Below, piece by piece: positions 30,402 to 38,530 of a DNA stretch of 64,000 nt. How positions within the stretch are numbered: position 1 is the first letter of the stretch; each line of letters starts with the position of its first letter. A program made the translations under genes and the position numbers. Location of the stretch: assembly GCF_009727155.1 (NCBI RefSeq), contig NZ_WNWM01000002.1, positions 3,782,001 to 3,846,000 on the forward strand. Reading direction: 5' to 3'. Under the pieces are notes generated by a model. That model was given only the letters and a program-made list of their open reading frames with translations. It was not told where the DNA came from and searched no databases. The DNA is from Pseudoduganella dura. GTDB taxonomy: Bacteria; Pseudomonadota; Gammaproteobacteria; Burkholderiales; Burkholderiaceae_D.

Positions 30402-31487
30402 ATGGAGACAAGATTGAACAAGACAGCAGCCATGCTCCTCATGTGCGGCGCCGCCGCCGCGCAAGCCCAGACATCGGTCACGCTCTACGGCATTGTCGAC
30501 GCGGCCGTCGTCGGTGAAAGCGGCGGCAGCGCCGGCCATGTCGCCAAGGTGACCAGCGGGGCGGCGTCCGCCTCGCGCATCGGCTTTCGCGGCACCGAAG
30601 ACCTGGGCAACGGCCTGGCGGCCATTTTCACCCTCGAAACCGGTACCAGGATCGATACCGGCGAGGTGGACGCCGCCGGCGCGATCTTCAACCGCCAGGC
30701 CTTTGTCGGCCTGAAGGGACGCTTCGGCACGGTCGCCATCGGGCGCCAGTTCACGCCGTATCACACCACGCTGGTCAACGTGGTGGACCCGTTCGGCACC
30801 AGCTATGCCGGCAGGGCAGGGAACCTGTTCCCGGATTCGGGCACCAATGTCCGCACCAGCAATACGATCACGTACGCGATGCCCCGTTCGCGCGGCATCG
30901 ATGCCGAACTGGCGTACAGCGCCGGCGAGCAGGCGGATTCCTCCGCGGGGCGCCAGTTCGGCGGCGCGATCGGCTACACGGCGGGCCCGCTGGCGGTGCG
31001 GCTCGCCTATAACAGCAAGAATTCCGATGTGGCCGCCAGTGCCGGCACGGCGGCGATCGACCGTTCGCAAGGCCGCAACCTGCTGCTCGGCGCCAGCTAC
31101 CAGCTTGGCCGCATCCGGCTGCATGCCGGCTACGGCGTGGACAAGGGCGACAACAGCGCACCCCTGGCCAATGCCGGCAATCCCTACGGCGGCGTGAAAC
31201 CCACCGCGTCCACCGACGGCCGCGAGCTGCTCCTCGGCTTCAGCGCACCGGCCGGCCCGGGCAACCTGATGTTCTCGGCCATGCACAAGGACGACCGCAC
31301 CGGCTTCGACCAGGATGCCGGCGCCTGGGGCGTCGCCTACCTGGTCCCGCTGTCGAAACGTACCGGCGTGTATGGCGCCTACGGGCACGTACGGAACCGC
31401 AACGGCGCGGGCTACACGGTGGGGAACAACACGGAATCGGGCAGCGGCAGCACCGGCTACAACCTCGGCCTGCGCCACACGTTCTGA
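30402..31487 (+). CDS. General porin, Gram-negative porin (OmpC-like, beta-proteobacterial type)
   Basis: A 361-residue outer-membrane trimeric porin. It has a signal peptide (MLLMCGAAAAQAQ), then the mature start SVTLYGIVDAAVV typical of beta-proteobacterial porins. SRIGFRGTEDLGNGLAAIFT and AFVGLKGRFGTVAIGRQFTP are conserved strands and loops, and the terminal GYNLGLRHTF ends in the phenylalanine needed for BAM assembly. It follows the MFS gene by 43 bases and probably provides outer-membrane entry for the same substrate. The start could also be the Met at residue 11, which would still leave a signal peptide. Confidence 0.93.
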   Translation: METRLNKTAAMLLMCGAAAAQAQTSVTLYGIVDAAVVGESGGSAGHVAKVTSGAASASRIGFRGTEDLGNGLAAIFTLETGTRIDTGEVDAAGAIFNRQAFVGLKGRFGTVAIGRQFTPYHTTLVNVVDPFGTSYAGRAGNLFPDSGTNVRTSNTITYAMPRSRGIDAELAYSAGEQADSSAGRQFGGAIGYTAGPLAVRLAYNSKNSDVAASAGTAAIDRSQGRNLLLGASYQLGRIRLHAGYGVDKGDNSAPLANAGNPYGGVKPTASTDGRELLLGFSAPAGPGNLMFSAMHKDDRTGFDQDAGAWGVAYLVPLSKRTGVYGAYGHVRNRNGAGYTVGNNTESGSGSTGYNLGLRHTF

Positions 31488-31520
31488 ACGGTCGGCGCCG
31501 CCGGTCAGCGGCGGGCGGAA

Positions 31521-31922
31521 CTACTTCGCCAGCGTTACCAGCGGCTCGTTTTTCTGCACGAGATAGGTGGCCAGTTCCTTCGATTCTCCATGGTGCACAT
31601 TGCGGGCCGAATGCACGGCGCCCGCCGGAATGAACAGCGTTTGCCCGGCCTTCAGCGTGACCGGCGGCTGGCCGTCGATCCGGTATTCCAGCGTGCCTTC
31701 CAGCACGAAGGCCACTTCCTCGCCGGGATGCGAATGCCGGGGTGCTTCGATACCCGGGGCGAAATCCACCCGCACCTGCACCAGCTCCTTGCCGGGCACG
31801 CTGATGCTTTCCTTCAGCAGGTCTGCCCGGCCAAGGCCCGCCATCTGCGCATGGGCGCTTGTCGACAGCGATGCGGCCAGGGCGAGCACCGTGGTGGCGA
31901 TCAGGGTGTGGAGATTTTTCAT
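31521..31922 (-). CDS. Exported cupin-domain protein
   Basis: A 133-residue protein with a cleavable signal peptide (MKNLHTLIATTVLALAASLS, cut after AHAQ). It has a single cupin barrel: motif 1 GIEAPRHSHPGEEVAFVLEG near residue 58 with the metal ligands His, His and Glu, and motif 2 AGQTLFIPAGAVHSARNV near residue 95 with the last His. It probably binds a metal in the periplasm; enzymatic activity is possible but not shown. AAGGACC precedes the ATG at 31922, and the longer frame lacks any start signal. It is convergent with the porin gene and 161 bases ahead of the next leftward gene. Confidence 0.88.
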   Translation of the reverse strand: MKNLHTLIATTVLALAASLSTSAHAQMAGLGRADLLKESISVPGKELVQVRVDFAPGIEAPRHSHPGEEVAFVLEGTLEYRIDGQPPVTLKAGQTLFIPAGAVHSARNVHHGESKELATYLVQKNEPLVTLAK

Positions 31923-32083
31923 GGCGGGTCCTTTTTGCGTGAGTGGGGAAGAGCTCACAGTAGGCCATGGCCATGTGTATGGGGCATGTCGCCGCGTATC
32001 CGGAATGGCGGCAAGTTTGTCCGGCATGGGGCCGGATACATGGCGGTACAAATCAAAGCGTCAGGAGCCGGCCGCATGCCGGC

Positions 32084-33046
32084 TCAGGGCATCAGGCGCG
32101 CTGCCTTCAGCCACTGCACGAAATGCTCGTTCCAGTGATCGGCGCTGGTGCCGGTGCCGCGCATGCCGAAGCCGTGCTCGCCCGCCGCGTAGACGTGCAG
32201 TTCGGCCGACTTGCCCGCCGCGCGCCAGTCCTCGAAGATCGGCACGCTGGCATGCCCCAGCAAGCCGTCGTCCGCCGCCAGCGCGATGAAGATCGGCGGG
32301 GCATCCTTCGGCACCGGCCGCTCCGGCGCCGCGCCGTAGATCACGCCGACGAAATCGGGGCGCGTCGCGGCGTCGTAGGCGGTGGCCACGTTCATCGCGG
32401 TCATGCCGCCCGCGGAAAAGCCCAGGATGCCGATCCGCCGTGGATCGATCCCGTATTCGCCGGCATGGCCGCGCACCCAGCCGATGGCGGCGAGACCATC
32501 CTGCTGGGCCAGCGGCTGCGCCTTGCTGTCGATCAGGTCCCCGCGTGCCATGCGCGGCTTCGCGCTGCCCATGCGCTCGCCCACCGTGCGCATGAAACCG
32601 CCCACGTCCTTCGGTGTCGGGTCGAGCCGGTACTTCAGCACGAAGCAGGTGACGCCGCGCTCCGCCAGGTATTTCGCCAGCATCATGCCTTCCGTGTCGA
32701 ACGACAGGCTGAGGAAGGCGCCGCCGGGGGCGATCACGAGTGCCGTGCCGTTGGCCTTGCCGGCCGCCGGCCTGACGGGATAAAGCGCCGGCCGGGTAAC
32801 GTTGCGCACCGTACGGTGACCGAACATGGTTTCCCAGGTTTCGCTGTCCGCCGAGCCTTCCGGCAGCAGCGGTATCGAGGATTCGGTGGCGGCGGCGGCG
32901 GGCTTCGGCGGATTGGCCGCGAAGAACGCCGCCATGTCCATCCTTGCCGCGGGTTCGGCCGGCTTTTGCGCCTGGGCGAACGCGGCGTGGGCCAGCAGGA
33001 GGGCGGCGGCGAAGGCGCCGGAACGCAGGGTCTGGATTGTCTGCAT
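32084..33046 (-). CDS. Exported alpha/beta hydrolase (esterase, acetyl-xylan-esterase-like)
   Basis: A 320-residue hydrolase with a signal peptide (SGAFAAALLLAHAAFAQAQ). The catalytic triad is readable: nucleophile Ser in LGFSAGGMTA near residue 205, Asp in ALAADDGLLGH near 257, and His in AAGEHGFGMRG near 287. The oxyanion-hole strand is LVIAPGGAFLSLSFDTEG near residue 108. The pattern resembles the BD-FAE/acetyl-xylan esterase group that deacetylates plant polysaccharides or small esters. Start 33046 (MQTIQT) is preferred because it begins the signal peptide. The gene follows the same strand as the cupin gene, and upstream lies the cyclase remnant. Confidence 0.9.
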   Translation of the reverse strand: MQTIQTLRSGAFAAALLLAHAAFAQAQKPAEPAARMDMAAFFAANPPKPAAAATESSIPLLPEGSADSETWETMFGHRTVRNVTRPALYPVRPAAGKANGTALVIAPGGAFLSLSFDTEGMMLAKYLAERGVTCFVLKYRLDPTPKDVGGFMRTVGERMGSAKPRMARGDLIDSKAQPLAQQDGLAAIGWVRGHAGEYGIDPRRIGILGFSAGGMTAMNVATAYDAATRPDFVGVIYGAAPERPVPKDAPPIFIALAADDGLLGHASVPIFEDWRAAGKSAELHVYAAGEHGFGMRGTGTSADHWNEHFVQWLKAARLMP

Positions 33047-33237
33047 GGAGTCTCTGTATTGTGGTGGTTGTCGGCCGCCGATGGTGCGTTTCACCTGCCG
33101 GCGGCATTGCCGTGTTATCGGCCCAGTGTAGGTGCGCGATTCACCACCGTGAAGCCTTTAAATGCGATACCTGCTATCGCCCGGGACCGGCTGCGCGGCA
33201 ACGGGCAGGCTTTTGAAAGTCGTACCGCGCAGGGCCG

Positions 33238-33828
33238 TTGTTGACTGCGAATCAAGGCATCGACCACATGTACTACAACGGCAACCGCGCGAAAGACTTC
33301 ATGACGGTGGAGGGCGTGAAGACGCTGGGCGTGGAGAAGGTGCCGCCACTGGTAGCGCGTGGCGTGGTGCTCGACATGACCGCGCAGTTCGGCGTCGACA
33401 TCGTGCCGGGCGGTACCGCGATCACCGTGGCCGACATCGAAGCGACGCTGGCGCGGCAGGGCATCGCGATCGAAGCGGGCGACGTGGTGCTGTTCAACAC
33501 CGGATGGCTCGAACTGATCGGGAAGGACAACAGGCAGTTCCTGGAAGTCGAGCCGGGCATCGACATCGGTGCGGCGCGCTGGCTGGCCGAGCGCGATATC
33601 GTCGCCTTCGGCGGCGACACCTGGGCTTCCGAGGTCTACCCGAATCCGACCGGCGAGGAATTTCCCGTCAACCAGTTCATGCTGGCGCAGCGCGGCATCT
33701 ACAACTTCGAGCTGATCGATACCAGGGCGCTGGTGCGCGACGGGGTCTTCGAATTCCTGTTCGTGCTGGGCCAGCCCCTGTACGTGGGCTCGACCCAGGT
33801 GAACATTAATCCGGTGGCGATCTGCTGA
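33238..33828 (+). pseudogene. Truncated cyclase-family (kynurenine formamidase-like) gene
   Basis: The frame matches the C-terminal two thirds of cyclase-family hydrolases: VPPLVARGVVLDMTAQFGVD, GDVVLFNTGWLELIG, EPGIDIGAARWLAERDIV, GGDTWASEVYPNPTGEEFPV, VFEFLFVLGQPL. It begins in mid-domain (GIDHMYYNGNRAKDF), and the N-terminal part with the His-rich metal site (HxGxH) is missing. Only about 190 bases separate it from the oppositely oriented esterase gene, and no matching N-terminal sequence is visible there in any frame. The first available starts are a TTG at 33238 and an ATG at 33268. It is probably a non-functional remnant of a larger gene, although a short product could still be made. 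Confidence 0.75.
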
Positions 33829-33949
33829 AGCGGGACCGGCAATCCTTCGGCCAAAGCCCGGCAGTTCATTTTTGTAGTGCGTTGAGCAGCGATGCCAATC
33901 TCGACAAGGTAAATGCCCTCGGCCCTTGGAGAAAGGGGCAGGTTCACGG

Positions 33950-34225
33950 TCACGCCCGGTGCGCAATGGCCGTGGCGCGGCATGCCGTCTGGACGCCTTC
34001 GACGATGAAGACGCGATACTCGGCACCCTTCAGCCGATGCTGGAGCGCTTCCTGGTAGAGGGGACTGTCATAGGCCGCCCTGGCATCGGCGGCCGTCGGG
34101 AATTGCAGGATAACGGCACCGTCGACCTGGGGCCCTTCCAGCGTCTCGACCGGGCCATAATTATCCGGTGACGCTGGATAAATTGCTGGACGAGATGCCG
34201 GCTGTAAGCTGACGGAATGGGTCAT
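33950..34225 (-). pseudogene. DUF1330-family gene remnant
   Basis: The readable part (NYGPVETLEGPQVDGAVILQ, then ADARAAYDSPLYQEALQHRL and AEYRVFIVEGV) is the C-terminal two thirds of a DUF1330 dimeric alpha/beta-barrel protein. The usual N-terminal strand and helix are replaced by unrelated sequence (SLQPASRPAIYPAS), so the gene was broken near 34175. The ATG at 34225 has no ribosome binding site. It lies next to the cyclase remnant, which marks this stretch as a rearranged segment. Confidence 0.65.
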
Positions 34226-34342
34226 GCCTTTTAGACATGATCTTTTGAGCCCGTTAAGAAGATCGCCATCAAGCAGGCAAACCAGTCGGTGGCGCTTGCA
34301 ACCAACTTGTTTCTCCTTCAATCAATTTCTGAGCTGATGACT

Positions 34343-35092
34343 TCAATCACAGATTGTAGGCTGGTGGTCTGCTTTTTTCATTCTCTCGCCCAGTTCTTCG
34401 AAAAGCTTGCGAGGTATATTATGTGCTGCTGGATGAGGAACAAGCCATACATGGGATTCGGAAATACGGCAGCATTTAACAAAGTTATCTAATGTTTTCC
34501 AGTTGGCATTCTTCACGAGGTCGCTCCATTGCCGCTCATAAGTCAGGCCATATAAGACAATGTGACGTGGTTTTTTATCGGAAATCAGATTTCGAATAGC
34601 ATCGATACGTGCTTGCATGATATGTTTTCGATATTTCGCTCGGCTGGCAAAAAACGGAAACTCTTCATTTGCTAAGTGCTTGAAGCCGAACTCACGAACG
34701 TTTGGTGAAGGAAGAGGAAGGAGCTCAAGCAAGCAATTGTTACCATCGAGAGTGCCAAGATGCTTGGACTGATAGTCGACAATATTTTCGCTTGTAATAA
34801 TTCCCCCCGTCGCGGCCAGAATGGTTTCGATAAGACGTTTCCATGTGAACTGGACTTTGATCGGTCGTCCATCGATAGGCTCCCAGTGATTTCTGATGCC
34901 AATGCTGAAATGAAAGTCACGCAAATCTTCCGTCTGCTTGCGCTTCCTGGCTTCCCAATATTCAAACCGGGGCTTGACATCCTTATCCCAGTCGGGACCG
35001 CAACCTTCTTCCATGCCAATAAACCAGTATTGGCCATTGAGATTGCCGTAGCCATAGAAGTTCTTCATGAAGTCGTTGATGAGTTCTTGCAT
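34343..35092 (-). CDS. Unknown protein resembling uracil-DNA-glycosylase-fold proteins (249 aa, low GC)
   Basis: I cannot place this protein with certainty. The N-terminal GQYWFIGMEEGCGP (residue 20) and the late VWLVPHPAAHNIPRKLFEEL (residue 217) fall where the glycine/acid motif and the HP(S/A) motif lie in the uracil-DNA-glycosylase superfamily. HIVLYGLTYERQW near residue 178 fits the preceding strand. The usual catalytic Asp/Asn is not clear. Base composition is clearly more AT-rich than the surroundings (many AAA, TTT and ATA codons), which indicates recent transfer. It is leftward, with its own upstream region at 35093-35270. Possible roles are a nucleic-acid base hydrolase or a defence-associated protein. 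Confidence 0.7.
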   Translation of the reverse strand: MQELINDFMKNFYGYGNLNGQYWFIGMEEGCGPDWDKDVKPRFEYWEARKRKQTEDLRDFHFSIGIRNHWEPIDGRPIKVQFTWKRLIETILAATGGIITSENIVDYQSKHLGTLDGNNCLLELLPLPSPNVREFGFKHLANEEFPFFASRAKYRKHIMQARIDAIRNLISDKKPRHIVLYGLTYERQWSDLVKNANWKTLDNFVKCCRISESHVWLVPHPAAHNIPRKLFEELGERMKKADHQPTICD

Positions 35093-35270
35093 GTTTTTCC
35101 GTTATTAACGATAAATAGTGTTGGCGCAGCTTTTTCGAGCTCTCATCACATTCTGCCCCACTGCTACTTATAATTCATAGTTGATTCAATGACGTCGTAG
35201 CCTGGATCAGACAGTTCTGCAAGTTTCGATATCTGCGCACTAACGAGTTGATCATCGACTATTGAACATC

Positions 35271-35299
35271 CACGCCGGCATGCATGGGATGCCGGCGTG
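35271..35299. terminator. Hairpin after the AAA+ ATPase gene
   Basis: An 11-base-pair perfect stem (CACGCCGGCAT / ATGCCGGCGTG) with a seven-base loop, 12 bases beyond the AAA+ stop codon. No T run follows on the minus strand, so it may act only as an mRNA 3' stabiliser. Confidence 0.4.
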
Positions 35300-35310
35300 A
35301 CGCGGAGCGA

Positions 35311-37410
35311 TCAGGACACAAAGCCGATCGAGCGTCCGCCAGTTCTCTTGAGCGCGCATTCGCCTTCCAGTGCCCGCACAAACGCTGCAGCCGATGCGAT
35401 GGGGCTGAACCAGTTCCGCCTGGCGACGGCCGCGAAATCGCCCGGAGTCAGGTTCACCAGCCTGTGCATGGCCGCCAGGTCCTCGGCCGAAGGTGCCGGA
35501 AACTCCAGGTTGCTGCAGTAGCGGCCCAGCAGTTGTGCCGCTTGGCCAGCCGCCAGGTAGTCAAAACGGATCTTCATGTCGAACCGCCGCAATGCCGCCG
35601 GATCGAGGCCATCCATCAGGTTGGTAGACGCGATGAATAGGCCGGAGAAGGTTTCCATCTGGGTCAGCATTTCATTGACCATCGTCGTTTCCCACGATTG
35701 GCGGGCCTGGGCACGATCCTGCAGGAAGCTGTCGACTTCATCGATCAGCAGCAAGGCATTCTCGCGCTCGGCGCGCTGGAACGCCGCAGCGATGTTCTTT
35801 TCGCTCCCGCCCACCCATTTCGACATCAGGTCCGAGGCGCGGCAGGCCAGCAGTGGCATGCCGAGGTGTTCGGCTAGCCAGCGTCCATACGCGGTCTTGC
35901 CGGTTCCCGGCGGGCCATACAGGCAGAGGCGGCCCGCACCCGTGGCCTTCAGCCCTTGCGCGAGCGTGGTCATGTCGACGTCGGCATTGAGCAGCGATGC
36001 ATCGTATATCGCCGGGAGGCGGCCAGCGGCGGCCTGGCGCAGCGGCATGTGGCCTTGTGCTTCGAGCGACTGGTCGATCAGCCATTCCACGGCACGGGCC
36101 GTTCCGGTAGCACCGAGCCGGTCGCAAATCCTGTGCACCACGCTGGCGGCACGGCTGACAACGGCGGGTGCCAGCTCGTCGGAGCGCGCAATGCGCTGGA
36201 TCGCCGGTTCATCGAGCAGACCGGTGCAGGCCGCGCGCACGATGCGTTCGCGCTGCGCCCGTGGCGGTACCGGCATGTCGATCACTATGTCGAAGCGGCG
36301 GATGAAGGCCGGATCGATGCCGTCGATGGAGTTGGCCAGCCATAGCGTTGGCACCTTGTTTTGTTCGAGCATCCGGTTCAGCCATGCCTTGCGGCGCTGC
36401 GCCGTGCTTTTGCGGCCGAACATGCCCTCGCCATCGTTGAATACATCTTCAACTTCATCGAACAGAATCAGCGCCTGGCGCTGGCCCAGCAGGCTTTGCG
36501 CCGCGCGGTAGGCGCGCAGGCGCCGCTCGCCGGTGACGGGGTCGCCATCAGTGTCTTCGCTGGCCACCTCCAGCAGTTCGCTGGACAGTGCCGCGGCGAG
36601 TGCGCGGGCCAGTTCGCTCTTGCCGGTGCCCGGGGCGCCGTGCAGGAAAATATTGACACCGCGCTGGCCATTGGCCACCGCCTGCTCGAGATAAGGGCGG
36701 AGGATCGCCAGGGCCTTGCCGATGTGGGCAAAATCAGTTAGCGCCAGCCGGGCAAGGGGACTCAGGCAGATCGTGTCCCGCAGCAGCATCAGGGGATCGG
36801 CATCGCACGCCAGGATGGCATCGGCAAAGGTGCCGGAGACCAGGTCCAGCTTGCTGGCCAGGTAGCCGGAGCCGCCCCGGTCCACCGAAAGCAGGCCGGA
36901 GCGCGCAAGGACGCCGTGGGGGCCAAGTGCCGAACTGACCGCCCTCGGGTCGAGGTGAAGCAGGGTCGCCAGCGTGTCGTACAGTTTCAGCGAATTCATC
37001 TGGCCCAGCGTGTCGGCACAGTCGTCGAGCTGGCGGTGCTGGTTGATCATCGTGGCAAACGCCAGGATCCTGCAATCCGTGGGGGAGAGTCCGACCAGGC
37101 CGGCCAGGCGTGCAATGTTGGCTTGGAGCGTGGCGGGCAATGCCAGCTGGTCTGCGCAAGCCTCCGCGGTGCGGTGCATGTCCCGCAGGTCGCGGCGCAC
37201 GGCGACGGCATCGAAATCTCGGTCGTCATCGTCGATCCAGCCTCCCAGCCCAATGGCAGTGGCGACCTTGTCGCTGGAAAAACCGTTGGTGGTAATGAAG
37301 GTCTTGTAGCCGCCCAGCGGCACCAGGATGCGCAGCTGCCACAGGTGCACCAGGTCGCTGATGGTGGCGGGTGTCGAAGTGCTGGAGGGCTTGCGCCGGC
37401 GTAGGGTCAT
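35311..37410 (-). CDS. Tandem AAA+ ATPase with N-terminal winged-helix-like region
   Basis: A 699-residue protein with two AAA+ modules. Module 1 has Walker A LHGAPGTGKSELARAL near residue 273, Walker B ALILFDEVEDVF near 325 and ANSIDGIDPAFIRRFD with sensor 1 and the arginine finger near 370. Module 2 has LYGPPGTGKTAYGRWL near 512, ALLLIDEVDSFLQD near 563 and ASTNLMDGLDPAALRRFD near 607. Residues 1-230 are helical and contain a likely winged helix around LVGLSPTDCRILAFATMINQ. The RRFD arginines are typical of Cdc48/SpoVK-like remodellers. AGGAGA precedes the ATG at 37410. It is divergent from the unknown 37544 gene; the two may form a functional pair. Confidence 0.88.
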   Translation of the reverse strand: MTLRRRKPSSTSTPATISDLVHLWQLRILVPLGGYKTFITTNGFSSDKVATAIGLGGWIDDDDRDFDAVAVRRDLRDMHRTAEACADQLALPATLQANIARLAGLVGLSPTDCRILAFATMINQHRQLDDCADTLGQMNSLKLYDTLATLLHLDPRAVSSALGPHGVLARSGLLSVDRGGSGYLASKLDLVSGTFADAILACDADPLMLLRDTICLSPLARLALTDFAHIGKALAILRPYLEQAVANGQRGVNIFLHGAPGTGKSELARALAAALSSELLEVASEDTDGDPVTGERRLRAYRAAQSLLGQRQALILFDEVEDVFNDGEGMFGRKSTAQRRKAWLNRMLEQNKVPTLWLANSIDGIDPAFIRRFDIVIDMPVPPRAQRERIVRAACTGLLDEPAIQRIARSDELAPAVVSRAASVVHRICDRLGATGTARAVEWLIDQSLEAQGHMPLRQAAAGRLPAIYDASLLNADVDMTTLAQGLKATGAGRLCLYGPPGTGKTAYGRWLAEHLGMPLLACRASDLMSKWVGGSEKNIAAAFQRAERENALLLIDEVDSFLQDRAQARQSWETTMVNEMLTQMETFSGLFIASTNLMDGLDPAALRRFDMKIRFDYLAAGQAAQLLGRYCSNLEFPAPSAEDLAAMHRLVNLTPGDFAAVARRNWFSPIASAAAFVRALEGECALKRTGGRSIGFVS

Positions 37411-37543
37411 CGATTTCTCCTGTTGATGACGAGTATTCTCCGGTGCTACGCGACAAATTGCGTCGCATAAATGGCTACCGTCATTTGCATGCGGTTGACC
37501 CTGTCGGGTACCCTCTGCCGACCCCCACCTGGAAGGAGACGAC

Positions 37544-38125
37544 ATGCCTCTCTACCGTGCTGTCCGGCGTTCCACCTTGAATGCAGGGCAAGAGAACTTG
37601 CGAAACCCGGGCCGGCGATTGCCCAGTAATGTTTCCTACATGGTCGACAACCTGTGGGAGTTCACGCGACCCGCTGACAAGCCATCGCGCCGGCATGCGG
37701 TGTACGCCAGCCCGACGCCCCAGCTGGCACTCAAGAATGCCGCCGCCGGGGCACTCGCGCAGGATCAGTACGTTGCCTGCGAACTGCGGTTTCGCCATGC
37801 GCCTGCCATGATCCAGCTCACCGTCAGCGATGCACGCGATCATCCCGACATCAGGAAGATCCAGTCGCTGGTGAACCAGCAGTTGAAGGACTGGGCCGCA
37901 GGCAGCCTACAGGACAAGCTGGGGCTGGCACCGCTGTTCCTGCCGGGCGTTACCCAAGAAGAACTGGCGTCGGCGATGGCCGGGAACGCGCATCTCGACG
38001 AACTGGTACGGCAGGCGGCGGCAGCGGTGACGATCTGGAGTGCCGACCCGGTCACCGTCTCGCCGGACGGCGTGCTGTTCTTCGAGATCACGGAGGACAA
38101 CGCGTATACGCTGCACCCGGTCTAG
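37544..38125 (+). CDS. Unrecognised protein (193 aa) divergent from the AAA+ ATPase
   Basis: No firm family. The N-terminus MPLYRAVRRSTLNAG followed by HAVYASPTPQLALKNAA near residue 50 recalls the LYR...xYAS.xxxxAL pattern of RES/ADP-ribosyltransferase-like folds. Later blocks are DQYVACELRFRHAPAMIQLT and a C-terminal DGVLFFEITEDNAYTLHPV. There is no signal peptide or membrane segment. GGAAGGAG lies seven bases before the ATG. It shares a 133-base divergent intergenic region with the AAA+ ATPase, holding a GCGAC/GTCGC dyad at 37450-37466. An effector-plus-remodeller pair is one hypothesis; the resemblance to ADP-ribosyltransferases is weak. Confidence 0.6.
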   Translation: MPLYRAVRRSTLNAGQENLRNPGRRLPSNVSYMVDNLWEFTRPADKPSRRHAVYASPTPQLALKNAAAGALAQDQYVACELRFRHAPAMIQLTVSDARDHPDIRKIQSLVNQQLKDWAAGSLQDKLGLAPLFLPGVTQEELASAMAGNAHLDELVRQAAAAVTIWSADPVTVSPDGVLFFEITEDNAYTLHPV

Positions 38126-38233
38126 CAGGCACGCGGCAATGGCCATGACGGTTGCAGGGCATCCTGGCGCGATGCGACAGCATTTGTCACCACCCGGTGG
38201 CACCATGGGGTTTTTCCGGCACAGGGCACAGGC

Positions 38234-38530
38234 ATGGCACACATTGTATTGCTGGGCGATTCGATCTTCGATAACGCTCAATACGCACTGGCGTTGTTCA
38301 ACGGCGTGATCCTGTACGAGGCCGTAATGCAAGGCATTCCGGTGTTCGACCTGCGGCTGGTATGTACGGAACCGGCCAACTACGCGGCGTCGTCGCCGAT
38401 CGAGCCGTCGTTCGAAGATGGCCGGAAGATCGCGGCAGCGATTGCCCAATTGGTACCGGCACTCAATGCCTGCATGGCGCGGACGGTTATCTTTTCCGCG
38501 GCGGCAAGCCAGCTCGAACGCACGACCTGA
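38234..38530 (+). pseudogene. SGNH/GDSL hydrolase with an in-frame internal deletion
   Basis: The first 14 residues (MAHIVLLGDSIFDN) are the N-terminal block with the nucleophile Ser of a SGNH hydrolase. The next residues (AQYALALFNGVILYEAVMQG, then IPVFDLRLVC and SPIEPSFEDGRKIAAAIA) are the C-terminal block with the final catalytic region. The intervening roughly 130 residues of a normal 230-residue protein are absent, but the frame is preserved. This looks like a clean internal deletion that removes the Gly and Asn oxyanion blocks, so activity is unlikely. Its stop overlaps the start of the WYL regulator (TGATG). Confidence 0.7.

Noticed and set aside
33162..33809. 215-codon frame overlapping the cyclase remnant in another phase
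   Set aside because: R-rich shadow of the recognised cyclase frame.
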